A stretch of DNA of 64,000 bases from Porphyromonadaceae bacterium UBA4262 (GTDB lineage Bacteria; Bacteroidota; Bacteroidia; Bacteroidales; Muribaculaceae): positions 7,850 to 71,849 of the forward strand of contig DGWI01000037.1 of assembly GCA_002396085.1 (NCBI GenBank), in the 5' to 3' direction. Of the stretch, positions 40,397-49,770 are shown one piece after another. How positions within the stretch are numbered: the first letter of the stretch is position 1; each line of letters begins with the position of its first letter. The position numbers and the translations under genes were made by a program. The notes beneath the pieces are model-generated. The model was not told the DNA's origin and did no database searches. It saw only the letters and a program-made list of their open reading frames with translations.

Positions 40397-40428
40397 CAAA
40401 ATTACACACAATTTCTGACTTGTGCAAA
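40397..40428 (-). promoter_or_regulatory. Promoter of the HU/SPOR gene (TTTG / TAATTTTG)
   Basis: TAATTTTG at 40397-40404 and TTTG at 40425-40428 on the minus strand, 20 bp apart. The box ends 7 bp from the ATG, implying an almost leaderless mRNA. Confidence 0.65.
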
Positions 40429-40524
40429 TTTTTTTTTGCCTTTTTGCCACCTTTTGCACTCAACATCCTCAGTTGCAGTAGAGTTTCCTGTTCGTCAATT
40501 TTGGGTCAAATTTGTTGACACTGC

Positions 40525-41442
40525 TTACTGAAGCAGTGCTTCAACAAGACTCCGCTCCAGCCCGTGTTCCACCGCCAGATTGATGTCACGCTCCATGTCT
40601 TCGTGGCTGAAGCGCAGTTTGTCCAACTTGGCTCGCAAGACATACAGGTAGGGATCATTGGGTGTCATTGACAGGGCGCTGCGGATGTCTTCCTCGGCTT
40701 GGTTCAACTGCTTCTGTGTCAGGTAGCAGTCGGCACGATTGGCAAGCAATCGGGCATTGGGCTTAGCCTTGATGACCTCGCTCAGCAATTCAATGGCCTT
40801 GACATAGTGGCCTTGCGACTTGTGCAACATTCCCAGACCCTCGCTGGCCAGACCGCTGTGCGGGTTGATGCGTTTGATTTGTTCAAACAAGTCCTCGGCT
40901 CGCTTGTAGTCGTGCGTCTCAACGGCCAGCATGCCCAGGCTGTAGCGCGACTCCACATCAGTCGGGTCCAGTTGGCACACACGTTCATAGTCTGTGATGG
41001 CTCGTTCGGTGTTGCCTGTCTCAATGAAGGCTGCGGCCCGGTTCAGCAGCAACGTCACCGAGTTGGGTGTCAGATCTAGCGCCATTGAGTAGTTCTTGAT
41101 AGCATCATCTAGCCGCCCTTGGTAGCGCTGAAGCGTAGCCAGGTTCGACAGTAGCATCGAGTTGCCGGGATGGGTCGGGTCGGCTGCCAGGGCACGTGTG
41201 AAGAACGCCTCGGCCTCGGCCCATCGCTGCTCATTGATCATCGTTTGTGCCGAGTCGAGCATAATATAATAGGTAGAGGTCGTGTCCATATTGATCTCGA
41301 CTGGTGTGTAGTGCTGCGCTTTCTCGGCAGGCTTTACCCCTTGCGGAATCTTGGTGTTCTCCTTCGCCATCTGCGTCACCACCTGTGCCTGTCCCCCAGC
41401 CACAGCCAGCCCCACCATGAATGCAAAAACAATCCTTCTCAT
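40525..41442 (-). CDS. Exported tetratricopeptide-repeat protein
   Basis: A 305-residue protein with a signal peptide (RRIVFAFMVGLAVAGGQAQ) and about seven TPR units from residue 60 on, for example WAEAEAFFTRALAADPTHPG, LDDAIKNYSMALDLTPNS, YVKAIELLSEVIKAKPNA and LNQAEEDIRSALSMTPNDP. It is a periplasmic scaffold for protein-protein contacts; partner unknown. It is downstream of the HU/SPOR gene's promoter region but on the same strand with its own leader, 135 bp from that gene. Confidence 0.85.
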   Translation of the reverse strand: MRRIVFAFMVGLAVAGGQAQVVTQMAKENTKIPQGVKPAEKAQHYTPVEINMDTTSTYYIMLDSAQTMINEQRWAEAEAFFTRALAADPTHPGNSMLLSNLATLQRYQGRLDDAIKNYSMALDLTPNSVTLLLNRAAAFIETGNTERAITDYERVCQLDPTDVESRYSLGMLAVETHDYKRAEDLFEQIKRINPHSGLASEGLGMLHKSQGHYVKAIELLSEVIKAKPNARLLANRADCYLTQKQLNQAEEDIRSALSMTPNDPYLYVLRAKLDKLRFSHEDMERDINLAVEHGLERSLVEALLQ

Positions 41443-41526
41443 ACCCTAAAAACGCATCCCCCCTCACATTATTGTATCATAGGCTTGGCTCTCAACCTGG
41501 TTCAATGACTTGTGCGGAGTTGCTTT

Positions 41527-41560
41527 TTTGACCTTAATTTAAAAAAATGTTGTATCTTTG
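41527..41560 (+). promoter_or_regulatory. Promoter of ruvA-sprA (TTTG / TATCTTTG)
   Basis: TTTG at 41527-41530 and TATCTTTG at 41553-41560, 22 bp apart. Confidence 0.65.
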
Positions 41561-41608
41561 CATCTTGGCAGAGATTATTTTAGTTTCAAATTCTTAATTT
41601 ACTATACA

Positions 41609-42199
41609 GTGTACGACTATATTTCAGGAAAGGTTGCGGAACTCAATCCCGCCTATGCCGTGCTCGACAACCAGGGCATTGGCTATATGATCAACATCTC
41701 GCTCACCACCTACGACTTGCTCAATCGTGGCGACAAGGGCGAGGCGAAACTCTATGTCTACGAGGCCATCCGCGAGGACGCGCATCTGCTCTTTGGGTTT
41801 GCCACCAAGCGTGAGCGTGAACTGTTCTTGCTGCTCATCAGTGTCAGTGGAGTGGGGGTCAACTCGGCTCGCATGATTCTAGGGGCTGCTCCCACCGATC
41901 AGGTCGAGGCAGCCATTGCACAGGGCAATGTCGCACTGCTCAAGGGCGTGAAAGGAATCGGTGCAAAAACGGCGCAACGCATCATTGTTGACCTCAAGGA
42001 TAAAATAAAAGTGGTAGACTCTACGTTTATATCTCAAACAGGTACTGCAGCCGGCGAGGTTTATGACGAAGCCCTTGCCGCGTTGGTTATGCTCGGCTTC
42101 ACCCAGCAGATGTCGCAGAAGGCTCTCAAGAAACTCTTTGAGCAACATCCCGACATCACGGTCGAGCAAGCCATCAAGCAGGCTCTGAAGATGATGTGA
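41609..42199 (+). CDS. ruvA: Holliday junction DNA helicase RuvA
   Basis: A 196-residue RuvA that binds four-way junctions as a tetramer and recruits RuvB. Domains: OB fold (YDYISGKVAELNPAYAVLDNQGIGY), two HhH motifs (ISVSGVGVNSARMIL, LKGVKGIGAKTAQRIIVDLKDK) and the C-terminal RuvB-binding domain (EALAALVMLGFTQQMSQKAL). I choose GTG at 41609, which gives the canonical start M-Y-D-Y-I-S-G-K; the ATG at 41558 lies within the promoter. Immediately upstream of sprA, an arrangement also known in flavobacteria. Confidence 0.95.
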   Translation: MYDYISGKVAELNPAYAVLDNQGIGYMINISLTTYDLLNRGDKGEAKLYVYEAIREDAHLLFGFATKRERELFLLLISVSGVGVNSARMILGAAPTDQVEAAIAQGNVALLKGVKGIGAKTAQRIIVDLKDKIKVVDSTFISQTGTAAGEVYDEALAALVMLGFTQQMSQKALKKLFEQHPDITVEQAIKQALKMM

Positions 42200-42205
42200 C
42201 CTCAC

Positions 42206-42223
42206 TCTAGAACATCTAGAACC
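42206..42223 (+). repeat. Two 9-bp TCTAG units between ruvA and sprA
   Basis: TCTAGAACA-TCTAGAACC. The 14-mer TCTAGAACATCTAG is identical to 2336-2349. It lies 33 bp before the sprA start. Confidence 0.75.
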
Positions 42224-42255
42224 CCAGGCGCATCGAGAAGACAACAAAAACTAGC

Positions 42256-45200
42256 ATGATGTTTGACCGACTGAAAAAAGGCATATTTCTCATCATTGGC
42301 GCGCTGCTTGGGCTGTGGGCTGGCAACGACACAGCACTTGCACAGTATGTGACCAGTAAATTGGCCCCGCCGCCACCGCCACCCACGCAGCAGACGACGG
42401 CACCGCAGCGCAATGCGCCCCGCAACCCGCTGGACACGCTCAATGTCCAGTTTAACGTGCATCCCACCGTTCCCGGCAACTATAGTGACGTGCAGGGCAG
42501 CGAAGAGTATTCGCTCGACCTCAAGTCACCCTCAAACATAACCACCGAGGCCGAGTATGACTTTGAGACAGGATGCTACGTCATACACACTCGACTGGGC
42601 GACAACGACATCGTCACGCCGTTCATTCTCTCGGCTGATGAGTACAACAATATGTATCTGCGTCAGTCGATGCAGGACTACTACCGCAAGAAGTATGCCG
42701 AGACTGCCGAGGAGAAGGAGAAAAACCCCTTTAACTTCCTTGATATGCAATTCGGGCTGGGTCCATTGGAGAAGGTCTTCGGCCCTGGTGGAGTCCAACT
42801 CAAGACCCAAGGTTCGGTCAACATCAACATGGGCATCAAGAGCAACAAGACCGACAACCCGGCGATGTCGGTGCAGTCAAGACGTAAGACCTACTTCGAC
42901 TTCGATCAGCAGATCCAGGCCACAGTGCAGGCCTCGGTCGGTGACAAGATGAAGTTCAATATGACCTACAACACCAACGCCACATTTGATTTTGACAATA
43001 AGAACCTTAAGTTGGCGTATGATGGCAAGGAGGATGAGATCATCAAGAACATCGAAGCCGGTAATGTGAGCATGACCACGGGGTCATCGCTCATTCGAGG
43101 CAGTTCGGCATTGTTTGGTGTCAAGACCAAACTGCAGTTTGGCAAACTCACTGCCACGGCACTGGTGTCGCAGCAGAACAGTGAGTCGCAGACCGTCAAT
43201 ACCAAGGGCGGAGCGCAGACCACCGCATTCTATATCGCTGCCGACAAGTATGACCAGAACCGCAACTTCTTCTTGGCCCATTTCTTCCGTGACAACTATG
43301 ACGAATGGTGCAAACGATTGCCATTGGTCTCTAGTGGTGTGCAGATTACCCGCATTGAGGTGTGGATCACCAACAAGCGCAGCAACTTCAACGAGGCGCG
43401 CAACATCATGGCTTTCATGGACCTGGGCGAGAACAAGCACTTGGCTTGTAGTCATTGGGTGGGTAGCGCAACGGGCGACAACCCCAGCAACGAGAGCAAC
43501 ACCATGTACAACGAGATCAAGGCAGAATATCCTGATGCTCGATACATAAGTCAGGTGGCCACTGCTCTCGAACCCTTGCAGGCTTTTGGTTTCTATGGCG
43601 GTCAGGACTATGAGAAAATCGAGAGCGCACGATTGTTAAACACATCGGAGTACACGTTGAACTCAAGTCTGGGTTATATCCAACTCAAGACTGCGCTCAA
43701 TGCCGACGAGGCTATCGCTGTAGCCTATCAGTACACCTATCGTGGACAGACCTACCAGGTGGGTGAGTTCTCGGGTGATGTCACTGCTACCGACCAGTCG
43801 CTCTATGTCAAGATGCTTAAGGGTACTACCGTGTCACCCCAGATGCCCAACTGGGATCTGATGATGAAGAACATCTACTCGCTGGGGGCCTATTCGGTGG
43901 CAAAGCAGCACTTCAAGCTCAACATCAAGTACTTGAGCGACACTACCGGAACCGAATTGACCTATATCCCCGCAGGAGTCATCAATGGCAAGCCGTTGTT
44001 GCAAGTGATGAACCTAGACCGACTGGATGCCAACAACGAGCCGAACATAGACGGACGCTTCGACTTTGTCGAGGGATATACCATCAACACAACTAATGGC
44101 AAGGTCATTTTCCCTGTCGTTGAACCATTCGGTTCGCATCTGCGCAAGCAGATTGGTGACGATGCTCTGGCCGATAAGTATGTCTTCGAGGAGCTTTATG
44201 ATTCGACACTGATTGTGGCTCGACAAATCCAGGATAAGAACAAGTTTGTACTTGCGGGTGAGTATCAGGCATCGGCGGGCAATGTCATCAGGCTCAATGC
44301 CATGAACGTGCCTCGAGGGTCGGTACATGTCACTGCTGGTGGTGTCGAACTCACCGAGAATAGTGACTACACTGTCGACTACAATATGGGTACGGTGACT
44401 ATCACCAATCAGAGCATCATCGATGCGGGCACCAACATCAGTGTCAGCCTTGAGAACCAGTCGACATTCAGCATGCAGCGCAAGACCTTGCTTGGATTGG
44501 ATCTTAACTACCAGTTCAACAAGAACTTCAATATTGGCGGTACCATCATGCACTATGGCGAGAAGAATATCACCGAGAAGGTAGCCATTGGTCAAGAGCT
44601 GGTCAACAACACCATTTGGGGTGTCAATATGAACTACACGACCAAGTTTATGTGGCTCACCAACTTGCTTAACAAGATTCCTACCGTCAATGCCACAGCA
44701 CCGTCAACGTTGACATTCAAGGGTGAGTTCGCTCAACTCATCCCTCATCAGGCTAAGACTGGCTCGAATAAGGGTAGTAGTTACATCGACGATTTTGAGT
44801 CTACTCAGAGCGGCATCGACCTTCGTTCGCCCTACGCTTGGTTCCTCTCGTCAACGCCCTACGATGGCACATCGGGAGGGCTTTTCCCTGAGGCCTCGCT
44901 CAGCAACAACGTCGATTATGGCAAGAACCGTGCATTGCTTGCATGGAACTATATTGACAGGTTGTTCACACAGCGCAACAGCAGTTTTGTGCCAGGCTAC
45001 ATTAAGAATGACCTTGATCAATTGTCCTATCCCTACATACGCGAGGTGCCCTACAGCGAAGTTTTCCCAGGACGAGAACTCAACTATGGTGAGGCTTCGA
45101 CTGTGCAGACACTCAACCTCTCGTTCTATCCCAAGGAGCGTGGCCCCTATAACCTTGATGCCGACAACATCGACAGTGAGGGCAATCTGCTCAATCCCGA

Positions 45201-48200
45201 GAAGCGCTGGGGCGGAATCATGCGCAAACTTGAAAATACCGACTTTGAGACATCTAATATCGAGTATATCCAGTTCTGGCTCATGGATCCTTTCATGGAC
45301 GAGAATCTGGACAATCGTGATGGTGGATACCTTTATTTCAATTTGGGCGAGGTGAGCGAGGATATTCTCAAAGATGGTCTCAAAGCCTATGAGAATGGCT
45401 TGGGGACAAATGTTGATTCGGCCTATATCAAAAATACTACTTGGGGTAAGGTCTCGACGCAGACCTCAATGACCTATGCCTTTGACAATGCTCAGGGCTC
45501 GCGATCGGCTCAAGACGTGGGTTTGAATGGACTGTCGACCGATGAGGAGCGACTGTTCCCGACCTACCGCGAGTATGTCGAGAAACTCCGTCAGAAACTG
45601 TCGCCCGATGCTTTGGCACGAATGGAAGAGGACCCATTCTCGCCCATCAATGACCCGGGAGGTGACAACTATCACTTCTTCCGCGGCTATGACTACGATG
45701 AGCAGAGACTCAACATTCTGGAACGCTACAAGCACTATAACGGTACTGAAGGTAACTCGCTAGGTGCCGAGGATGCTAATGACGCGCTCTATCAGAGTGC
45801 ACGCAGCGTGCCTGATGTCGAGGACATCAACCAGGACAACACACTCAACGAGTATGAGCGTTACTTCCAGTATCGTGTGGCCATTCATCCCGACTCGATG
45901 CGAGTGGGCATGAACTATATCATCGACAAGCAGGAGTTGGATGCCTATACCCGCAATGGTCAGAAGCAGCACACGACTTGGTATCAGTTCAGCATACCCC
46001 TGCGCCGCTATCAGAAGAAGGTGGGAAATATCACCGACTTCTCGACCATCCGATTCATGCGCATGTTCATGACGGGATTCAAGGAGACAACCCACTTGCG
46101 CTTTGCAACTCTCGAACTGATGAGGGGCGAGTGGCGCAACTATGACTACAACCTCAACATGCGCGGTGATGCTCCCGCTACCGGTACCGTTAATGTCAAC
46201 ACGGTCAACATTGAGGAGAATTCTGCGCGTGAACCTGTCAACTATGTGCTCCCTCCAGGTGTGACACGTATCCCCGACTCGGGTCATTCGCAGATCACCC
46301 AACTCAATGAGCAGTCTATGCAGATGGCTGTCGACGGGCTGCAACCAGGCGATGCACGAGGCATCTATCGTAACACCAGTTACGACTTGCGCATCTATCA
46401 GCGCTTGCAGATGTTCCTGCATGCCGAATCAACGGTGAACAATAACACCAATCTGATGAATGGAGATGTCTCGGCATTCCTCCGTCTGGGTACCGACATC
46501 AAGAACAACTACTATGAATATGAGATTCCGCTAGATCTCACACCTCACGGTCGTTACAACACCAATAGTACTACCGACCGATACAAGGTGTGGCCCGAGA
46601 ACAACATGCTTGACATCAACCTGGATGTGCTCACCGATGTGAAGAAGGCACGCAATGCCGCCAAGATGGCAGGAGATCCCGATGTGGGATATGCTGTGCG
46701 GTACACCCAGCAAGATCCTGAGCATCCCAACCATCGTGTCACCGTGCAGGGTAACCCATCGCTCAGCGATGTGCGAGTCATCATGATTGGTGTTCGCAAC
46801 AATGCAAACTCGACCAAGGATTGTGTGGTCTGGGCCGACGAGTTGCGTGTTACCGACTTTGATAACGAGGGTGGATGGGCAGCTAAAGCTAACATGACTC
46901 TTAACATGAGCGACATTGCCACCGTCAATGTTGGTTTCCACCGTGAGACGCATGGCTTCGGTGCGGTCAACCAGAGCCTGACACAGCGTCGCCTCGATGA
47001 TTATAACCAATATAACATTGCCGTCCAGGGTGATGCTGGACGATTCTTGCCCGAGAAGGTCAAGCTCAAGGCACCCATCTACTATAGTTATAGCAATGAG
47101 AAGACGACACCCAAATACAACCCTCTGGATCAGGATGTTATCCTCAAGGATGCTGTTGACGCTTGCGAGACCAAAGAGCAGAAGGACTCGATCAATGACT
47201 ATGCAGTCACACTGCGCACAGTCAAGAGTTTCAGTATCTCAGGATTGAAGTTTGATTATAAGTTCGGTAAGAACCCCATGCCTTGGGATCCTGCTAACTT
47301 CACGTTCAGTTATTCGAGCAACAAGCAGCATCTCAATGACCCGAGCAACGTCTATGAGAACACGAATGACTATCGCGGCAGTTTCCAGTATAGTTGGACA
47401 CCCTATGTCAAGCCGTTCAAGCCGTTTGCACGCATGATCAACGAGAAGAACAAGAACATGAAATTCTTCCGTGACTATGAGATTCGATGGCTACCTACCA
47501 ACATTGCGTTCAATACCAACATGTCACGCTACTATTATGAGCAGCAGACGCGCAACGAGACAGGTATTGATGTCGAACTGCCTGTGGCTGTAAGCAAGAA
47601 TTTCCTTTGGGATCGGCAGTTTGCACTCTCGTGGAGTTTCACCAAGTCACTGAACATGTCATTCAACAGTGCCACAACGGCTCACATTCTTGAACCCATC
47701 GGCCAGGTCAACAAGCGGCTGCTGGCTGATGAATACACCATCTGGAAAGACTCGGTGTGGCAGAGCATCAAGGACTTGGGCACGCCGTGGGCTTACAACC
47801 AGACGTTCACGGCTAGTTACAAGGCCCCGTTCAGCGCTATACCTATCTTGAGTTTCATCACAGCAAACGCAAGTTACAATGCCACCTATAACTGGGACCG
47901 CGGTACTGTGATTGATGGTATCTCCAGTGGAAATAAGATTGCCAACCAATCGTCGTTTAACGTTGATGGCCGTCTGGCATTAGAGCAGTTCTACAACAAG
48001 ATTCCATATCTCAAGGAGGTCAACAAGCGCTTTGGCGGTTCGGGTAGTTCTAGTGGAGGCAACGATAGCAAGGGTAGGTCTGTTTCAAAGCGAGAACCGG
48101 CCAAGCCCAAGCCGAAGAAGTTCAACAGGACGTTTAAACTGTCGCCCGACACAGCTCTTGTCATCAACCACAAGATGAATGTCAAGAATGTCAAGGTAAC

Positions 48201-49767
48201 GGCAACGACTACCGACGACAAACCATTCCCCATCAAGTTCAAGGTTAAGGATGCCAACAATGTCGAGATTCTCACTCTCGGTGAAGAGAACCTCAAGTTC
48301 ACCATCACCGAGGTGCAGAAGACTCATAGCGGATTCTGGTGGGACTTAGGGCAATATGCTGCACGTTTTGCTATGAGTGTGCGCAACGTCAGTGTTAAGT
48401 ATCGCACGACACGTCAACTCTCGCTGCCGCAGTTTGTGCCAGAGATTGGAGATATCTTTGGACAGACAACCCATTACGACATCATGTCGCCAGGCCTGGA
48501 CTTCGCCTTCGGTTTGGTGGGTGAGGGATATATCGATAGGGCCAAGCGTCACGGGTGGTTGCTTGGCGACCAGACGCAGACCTCGCCGGCACTCTTCGGA
48601 AGAACTGAGGAGTTTAATGCCGAGATTCAACTGGAGCCTGTGCGTGGCCTCAAGATTACTCTGACTGGTAACCGAACCGACAACCGCACCAGCCAGATAC
48701 AATTCATGTACGATGACATAACTACTATATACACGGGTAGTTATACACGCACCCACATGGCACTGGCTACGGCATTGCGTGGTGTCAGCGACCGCAACGG
48801 TTATCACAGCGATGCCTTCGATGAGTTCTTGAGCAACATTCCCATCGTGGCGCAGCGTCTGCAAGATCGTTACACGGGTCTTGTCTATCCCGAGCGGGGA
48901 TTCATCATCGGCAAGGAATATGCTGGCCATGAGTTTAACCCCGATCTGGGTAGTGTCAACACCATGAGCAGTGATGTGCTGATACCGGCATTCATGGCTG
49001 CTTATTCTGGCAAGAATGCACGCAAGGTTGATCTCAATCCTTTCCCGGGCATCAAGAGTATTCTGCCCAACTGGCGCGTCACTTATGATGGTCTCATCAA
49101 GATTCCGTTCTTCAAGAAGTGGTTCAAGAGTTTCACGCTCACGCACACCTATCAGTGTACCTATCAGGTAGGTCAGTTCAACTCTTTCACCGATTGGATT
49201 GACATTGGCAATGGCCTCGGTTTCACACAGGATGCACTCTCGGGTTACGCAATTCCGTCGTCGCCCTACAACATCTCGTCTATCACGCTGACCGAGAAGT
49301 TTGCACCGCTGCTGGGCATCAATGCTACGCTCAACAATGGCATGACAATCAATGCCGACTACCGCGACAGCCGCATCCTCACCCTGAACTCGGCAGCCGG
49401 ACAACTTGTTGAGGCTTATACCAAGGCGTTTGTACTCGGTGTTGGATATAAGATTGCCAACTTTAACAAGGTGCTGAGGATTAAAGGCCAGCAGAAGGGT
49501 GTCAACAACGACCTGACAATGAACCTGAACGTGCAATTTAATAACAACACGGCACTCATCCGCAAGATTGATGCGAACACCGCACAGGCAACTAGTGGTA
49601 CGAAGACCTTGAGCATTAACTTTAAGGCCAACTATGTGGTGAGCAAGAGGGTGACCATGGGCGCATACTTTGATCATCAGGTCAATACGCCTCTTGTGTC
49701 TAACTCGGCTTATCCAACAACCAATAGCAACTATGGCATATCGGTACAGATGAGTCTTGCCAAATAA
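42256..49767 (+). CDS. sprA: Type IX secretion system outer-membrane translocon SprA
   Basis: A 2503-residue outer-membrane beta-barrel, the protein-conducting channel of the type IX secretion system. It has a signal peptide ending at TALAQ (residue 30), then a proline run (PPPPPP, residues 38-43). Blocks typical of SprA follow: FNFLDMQFGLGPLEKVFGPGGVQLKTQGSVNI, YTVDYNMGTVTI, SSYIDDFESTQSGIDLRSP, VWADELRVTDF and a barrel ending with YGISVQMSLAK. The length fits the 36-strand barrel. It lies 56 bp after ruvA with the TCTAG repeat in the gap. It predicts T9SS cargo with C-terminal sorting domains elsewhere in the genome; none is obvious in this window. Confidence 0.95.
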   Translation: MMFDRLKKGIFLIIGALLGLWAGNDTALAQYVTSKLAPPPPPPTQQTTAPQRNAPRNPLDTLNVQFNVHPTVPGNYSDVQGSEEYSLDLKSPSNITTEAEYDFETGCYVIHTRLGDNDIVTPFILSADEYNNMYLRQSMQDYYRKKYAETAEEKEKNPFNFLDMQFGLGPLEKVFGPGGVQLKTQGSVNINMGIKSNKTDNPAMSVQSRRKTYFDFDQQIQATVQASVGDKMKFNMTYNTNATFDFDNKNLKLAYDGKEDEIIKNIEAGNVSMTTGSSLIRGSSALFGVKTKLQFGKLTATALVSQQNSESQTVNTKGGAQTTAFYIAADKYDQNRNFFLAHFFRDNYDEWCKRLPLVSSGVQITRIEVWITNKRSNFNEARNIMAFMDLGENKHLACSHWVGSATGDNPSNESNTMYNEIKAEYPDARYISQVATALEPLQAFGFYGGQDYEKIESARLLNTSEYTLNSSLGYIQLKTALNADEAIAVAYQYTYRGQTYQVGEFSGDVTATDQSLYVKMLKGTTVSPQMPNWDLMMKNIYSLGAYSVAKQHFKLNIKYLSDTTGTELTYIPAGVINGKPLLQVMNLDRLDANNEPNIDGRFDFVEGYTINTTNGKVIFPVVEPFGSHLRKQIGDDALADKYVFEELYDSTLIVARQIQDKNKFVLAGEYQASAGNVIRLNAMNVPRGSVHVTAGGVELTENSDYTVDYNMGTVTITNQSIIDAGTNISVSLENQSTFSMQRKTLLGLDLNYQFNKNFNIGGTIMHYGEKNITEKVAIGQELVNNTIWGVNMNYTTKFMWLTNLLNKIPTVNATAPSTLTFKGEFAQLIPHQAKTGSNKGSSYIDDFESTQSGIDLRSPYAWFLSSTPYDGTSGGLFPEASLSNNVDYGKNRALLAWNYIDRLFTQRNSSFVPGYIKNDLDQLSYPYIREVPYSEVFPGRELNYGEASTVQTLNLSFYPKERGPYNLDADNIDSEGNLLNPEKRWGGIMRKLENTDFETSNIEYIQFWLMDPFMDENLDNRDGGYLYFNLGEVSEDILKDGLKAYENGLGTNVDSAYIKNTTWGKVSTQTSMTYAFDNAQGSRSAQDVGLNGLSTDEERLFPTYREYVEKLRQKLSPDALARMEEDPFSPINDPGGDNYHFFRGYDYDEQRLNILERYKHYNGTEGNSLGAEDANDALYQSARSVPDVEDINQDNTLNEYERYFQYRVAIHPDSMRVGMNYIIDKQELDAYTRNGQKQHTTWYQFSIPLRRYQKKVGNITDFSTIRFMRMFMTGFKETTHLRFATLELMRGEWRNYDYNLNMRGDAPATGTVNVNTVNIEENSAREPVNYVLPPGVTRIPDSGHSQITQLNEQSMQMAVDGLQPGDARGIYRNTSYDLRIYQRLQMFLHAESTVNNNTNLMNGDVSAFLRLGTDIKNNYYEYEIPLDLTPHGRYNTNSTTDRYKVWPENNMLDINLDVLTDVKKARNAAKMAGDPDVGYAVRYTQQDPEHPNHRVTVQGNPSLSDVRVIMIGVRNNANSTKDCVVWADELRVTDFDNEGGWAAKANMTLNMSDIATVNVGFHRETHGFGAVNQSLTQRRLDDYNQYNIAVQGDAGRFLPEKVKLKAPIYYSYSNEKTTPKYNPLDQDVILKDAVDACETKEQKDSINDYAVTLRTVKSFSISGLKFDYKFGKNPMPWDPANFTFSYSSNKQHLNDPSNVYENTNDYRGSFQYSWTPYVKPFKPFARMINEKNKNMKFFRDYEIRWLPTNIAFNTNMSRYYYEQQTRNETGIDVELPVAVSKNFLWDRQFALSWSFTKSLNMSFNSATTAHILEPIGQVNKRLLADEYTIWKDSVWQSIKDLGTPWAYNQTFTASYKAPFSAIPILSFITANASYNATYNWDRGTVIDGISSGNKIANQSSFNVDGRLALEQFYNKIPYLKEVNKRFGGSGSSSGGNDSKGRSVSKREPAKPKPKKFNRTFKLSPDTALVINHKMNVKNVKVTATTTDDKPFPIKFKVKDANNVEILTLGEENLKFTITEVQKTHSGFWWDLGQYAARFAMSVRNVSVKYRTTRQLSLPQFVPEIGDIFGQTTHYDIMSPGLDFAFGLVGEGYIDRAKRHGWLLGDQTQTSPALFGRTEEFNAEIQLEPVRGLKITLTGNRTDNRTSQIQFMYDDITTIYTGSYTRTHMALATALRGVSDRNGYHSDAFDEFLSNIPIVAQRLQDRYTGLVYPERGFIIGKEYAGHEFNPDLGSVNTMSSDVLIPAFMAAYSGKNARKVDLNPFPGIKSILPNWRVTYDGLIKIPFFKKWFKSFTLTHTYQCTYQVGQFNSFTDWIDIGNGLGFTQDALSGYAIPSSPYNISSITLTEKFAPLLGINATLNNGMTINADYRDSRILTLNSAAGQLVEAYTKAFVLGVGYKIANFNKVLRIKGQQKGVNNDLTMNLNVQFNNNTALIRKIDANTAQATSGTKTLSINFKANYVVSKRVTMGAYFDHQVNTPLVSNSAYPTTNSNYGISVQMSLAK

Positions 49768-49770
49768 GCA

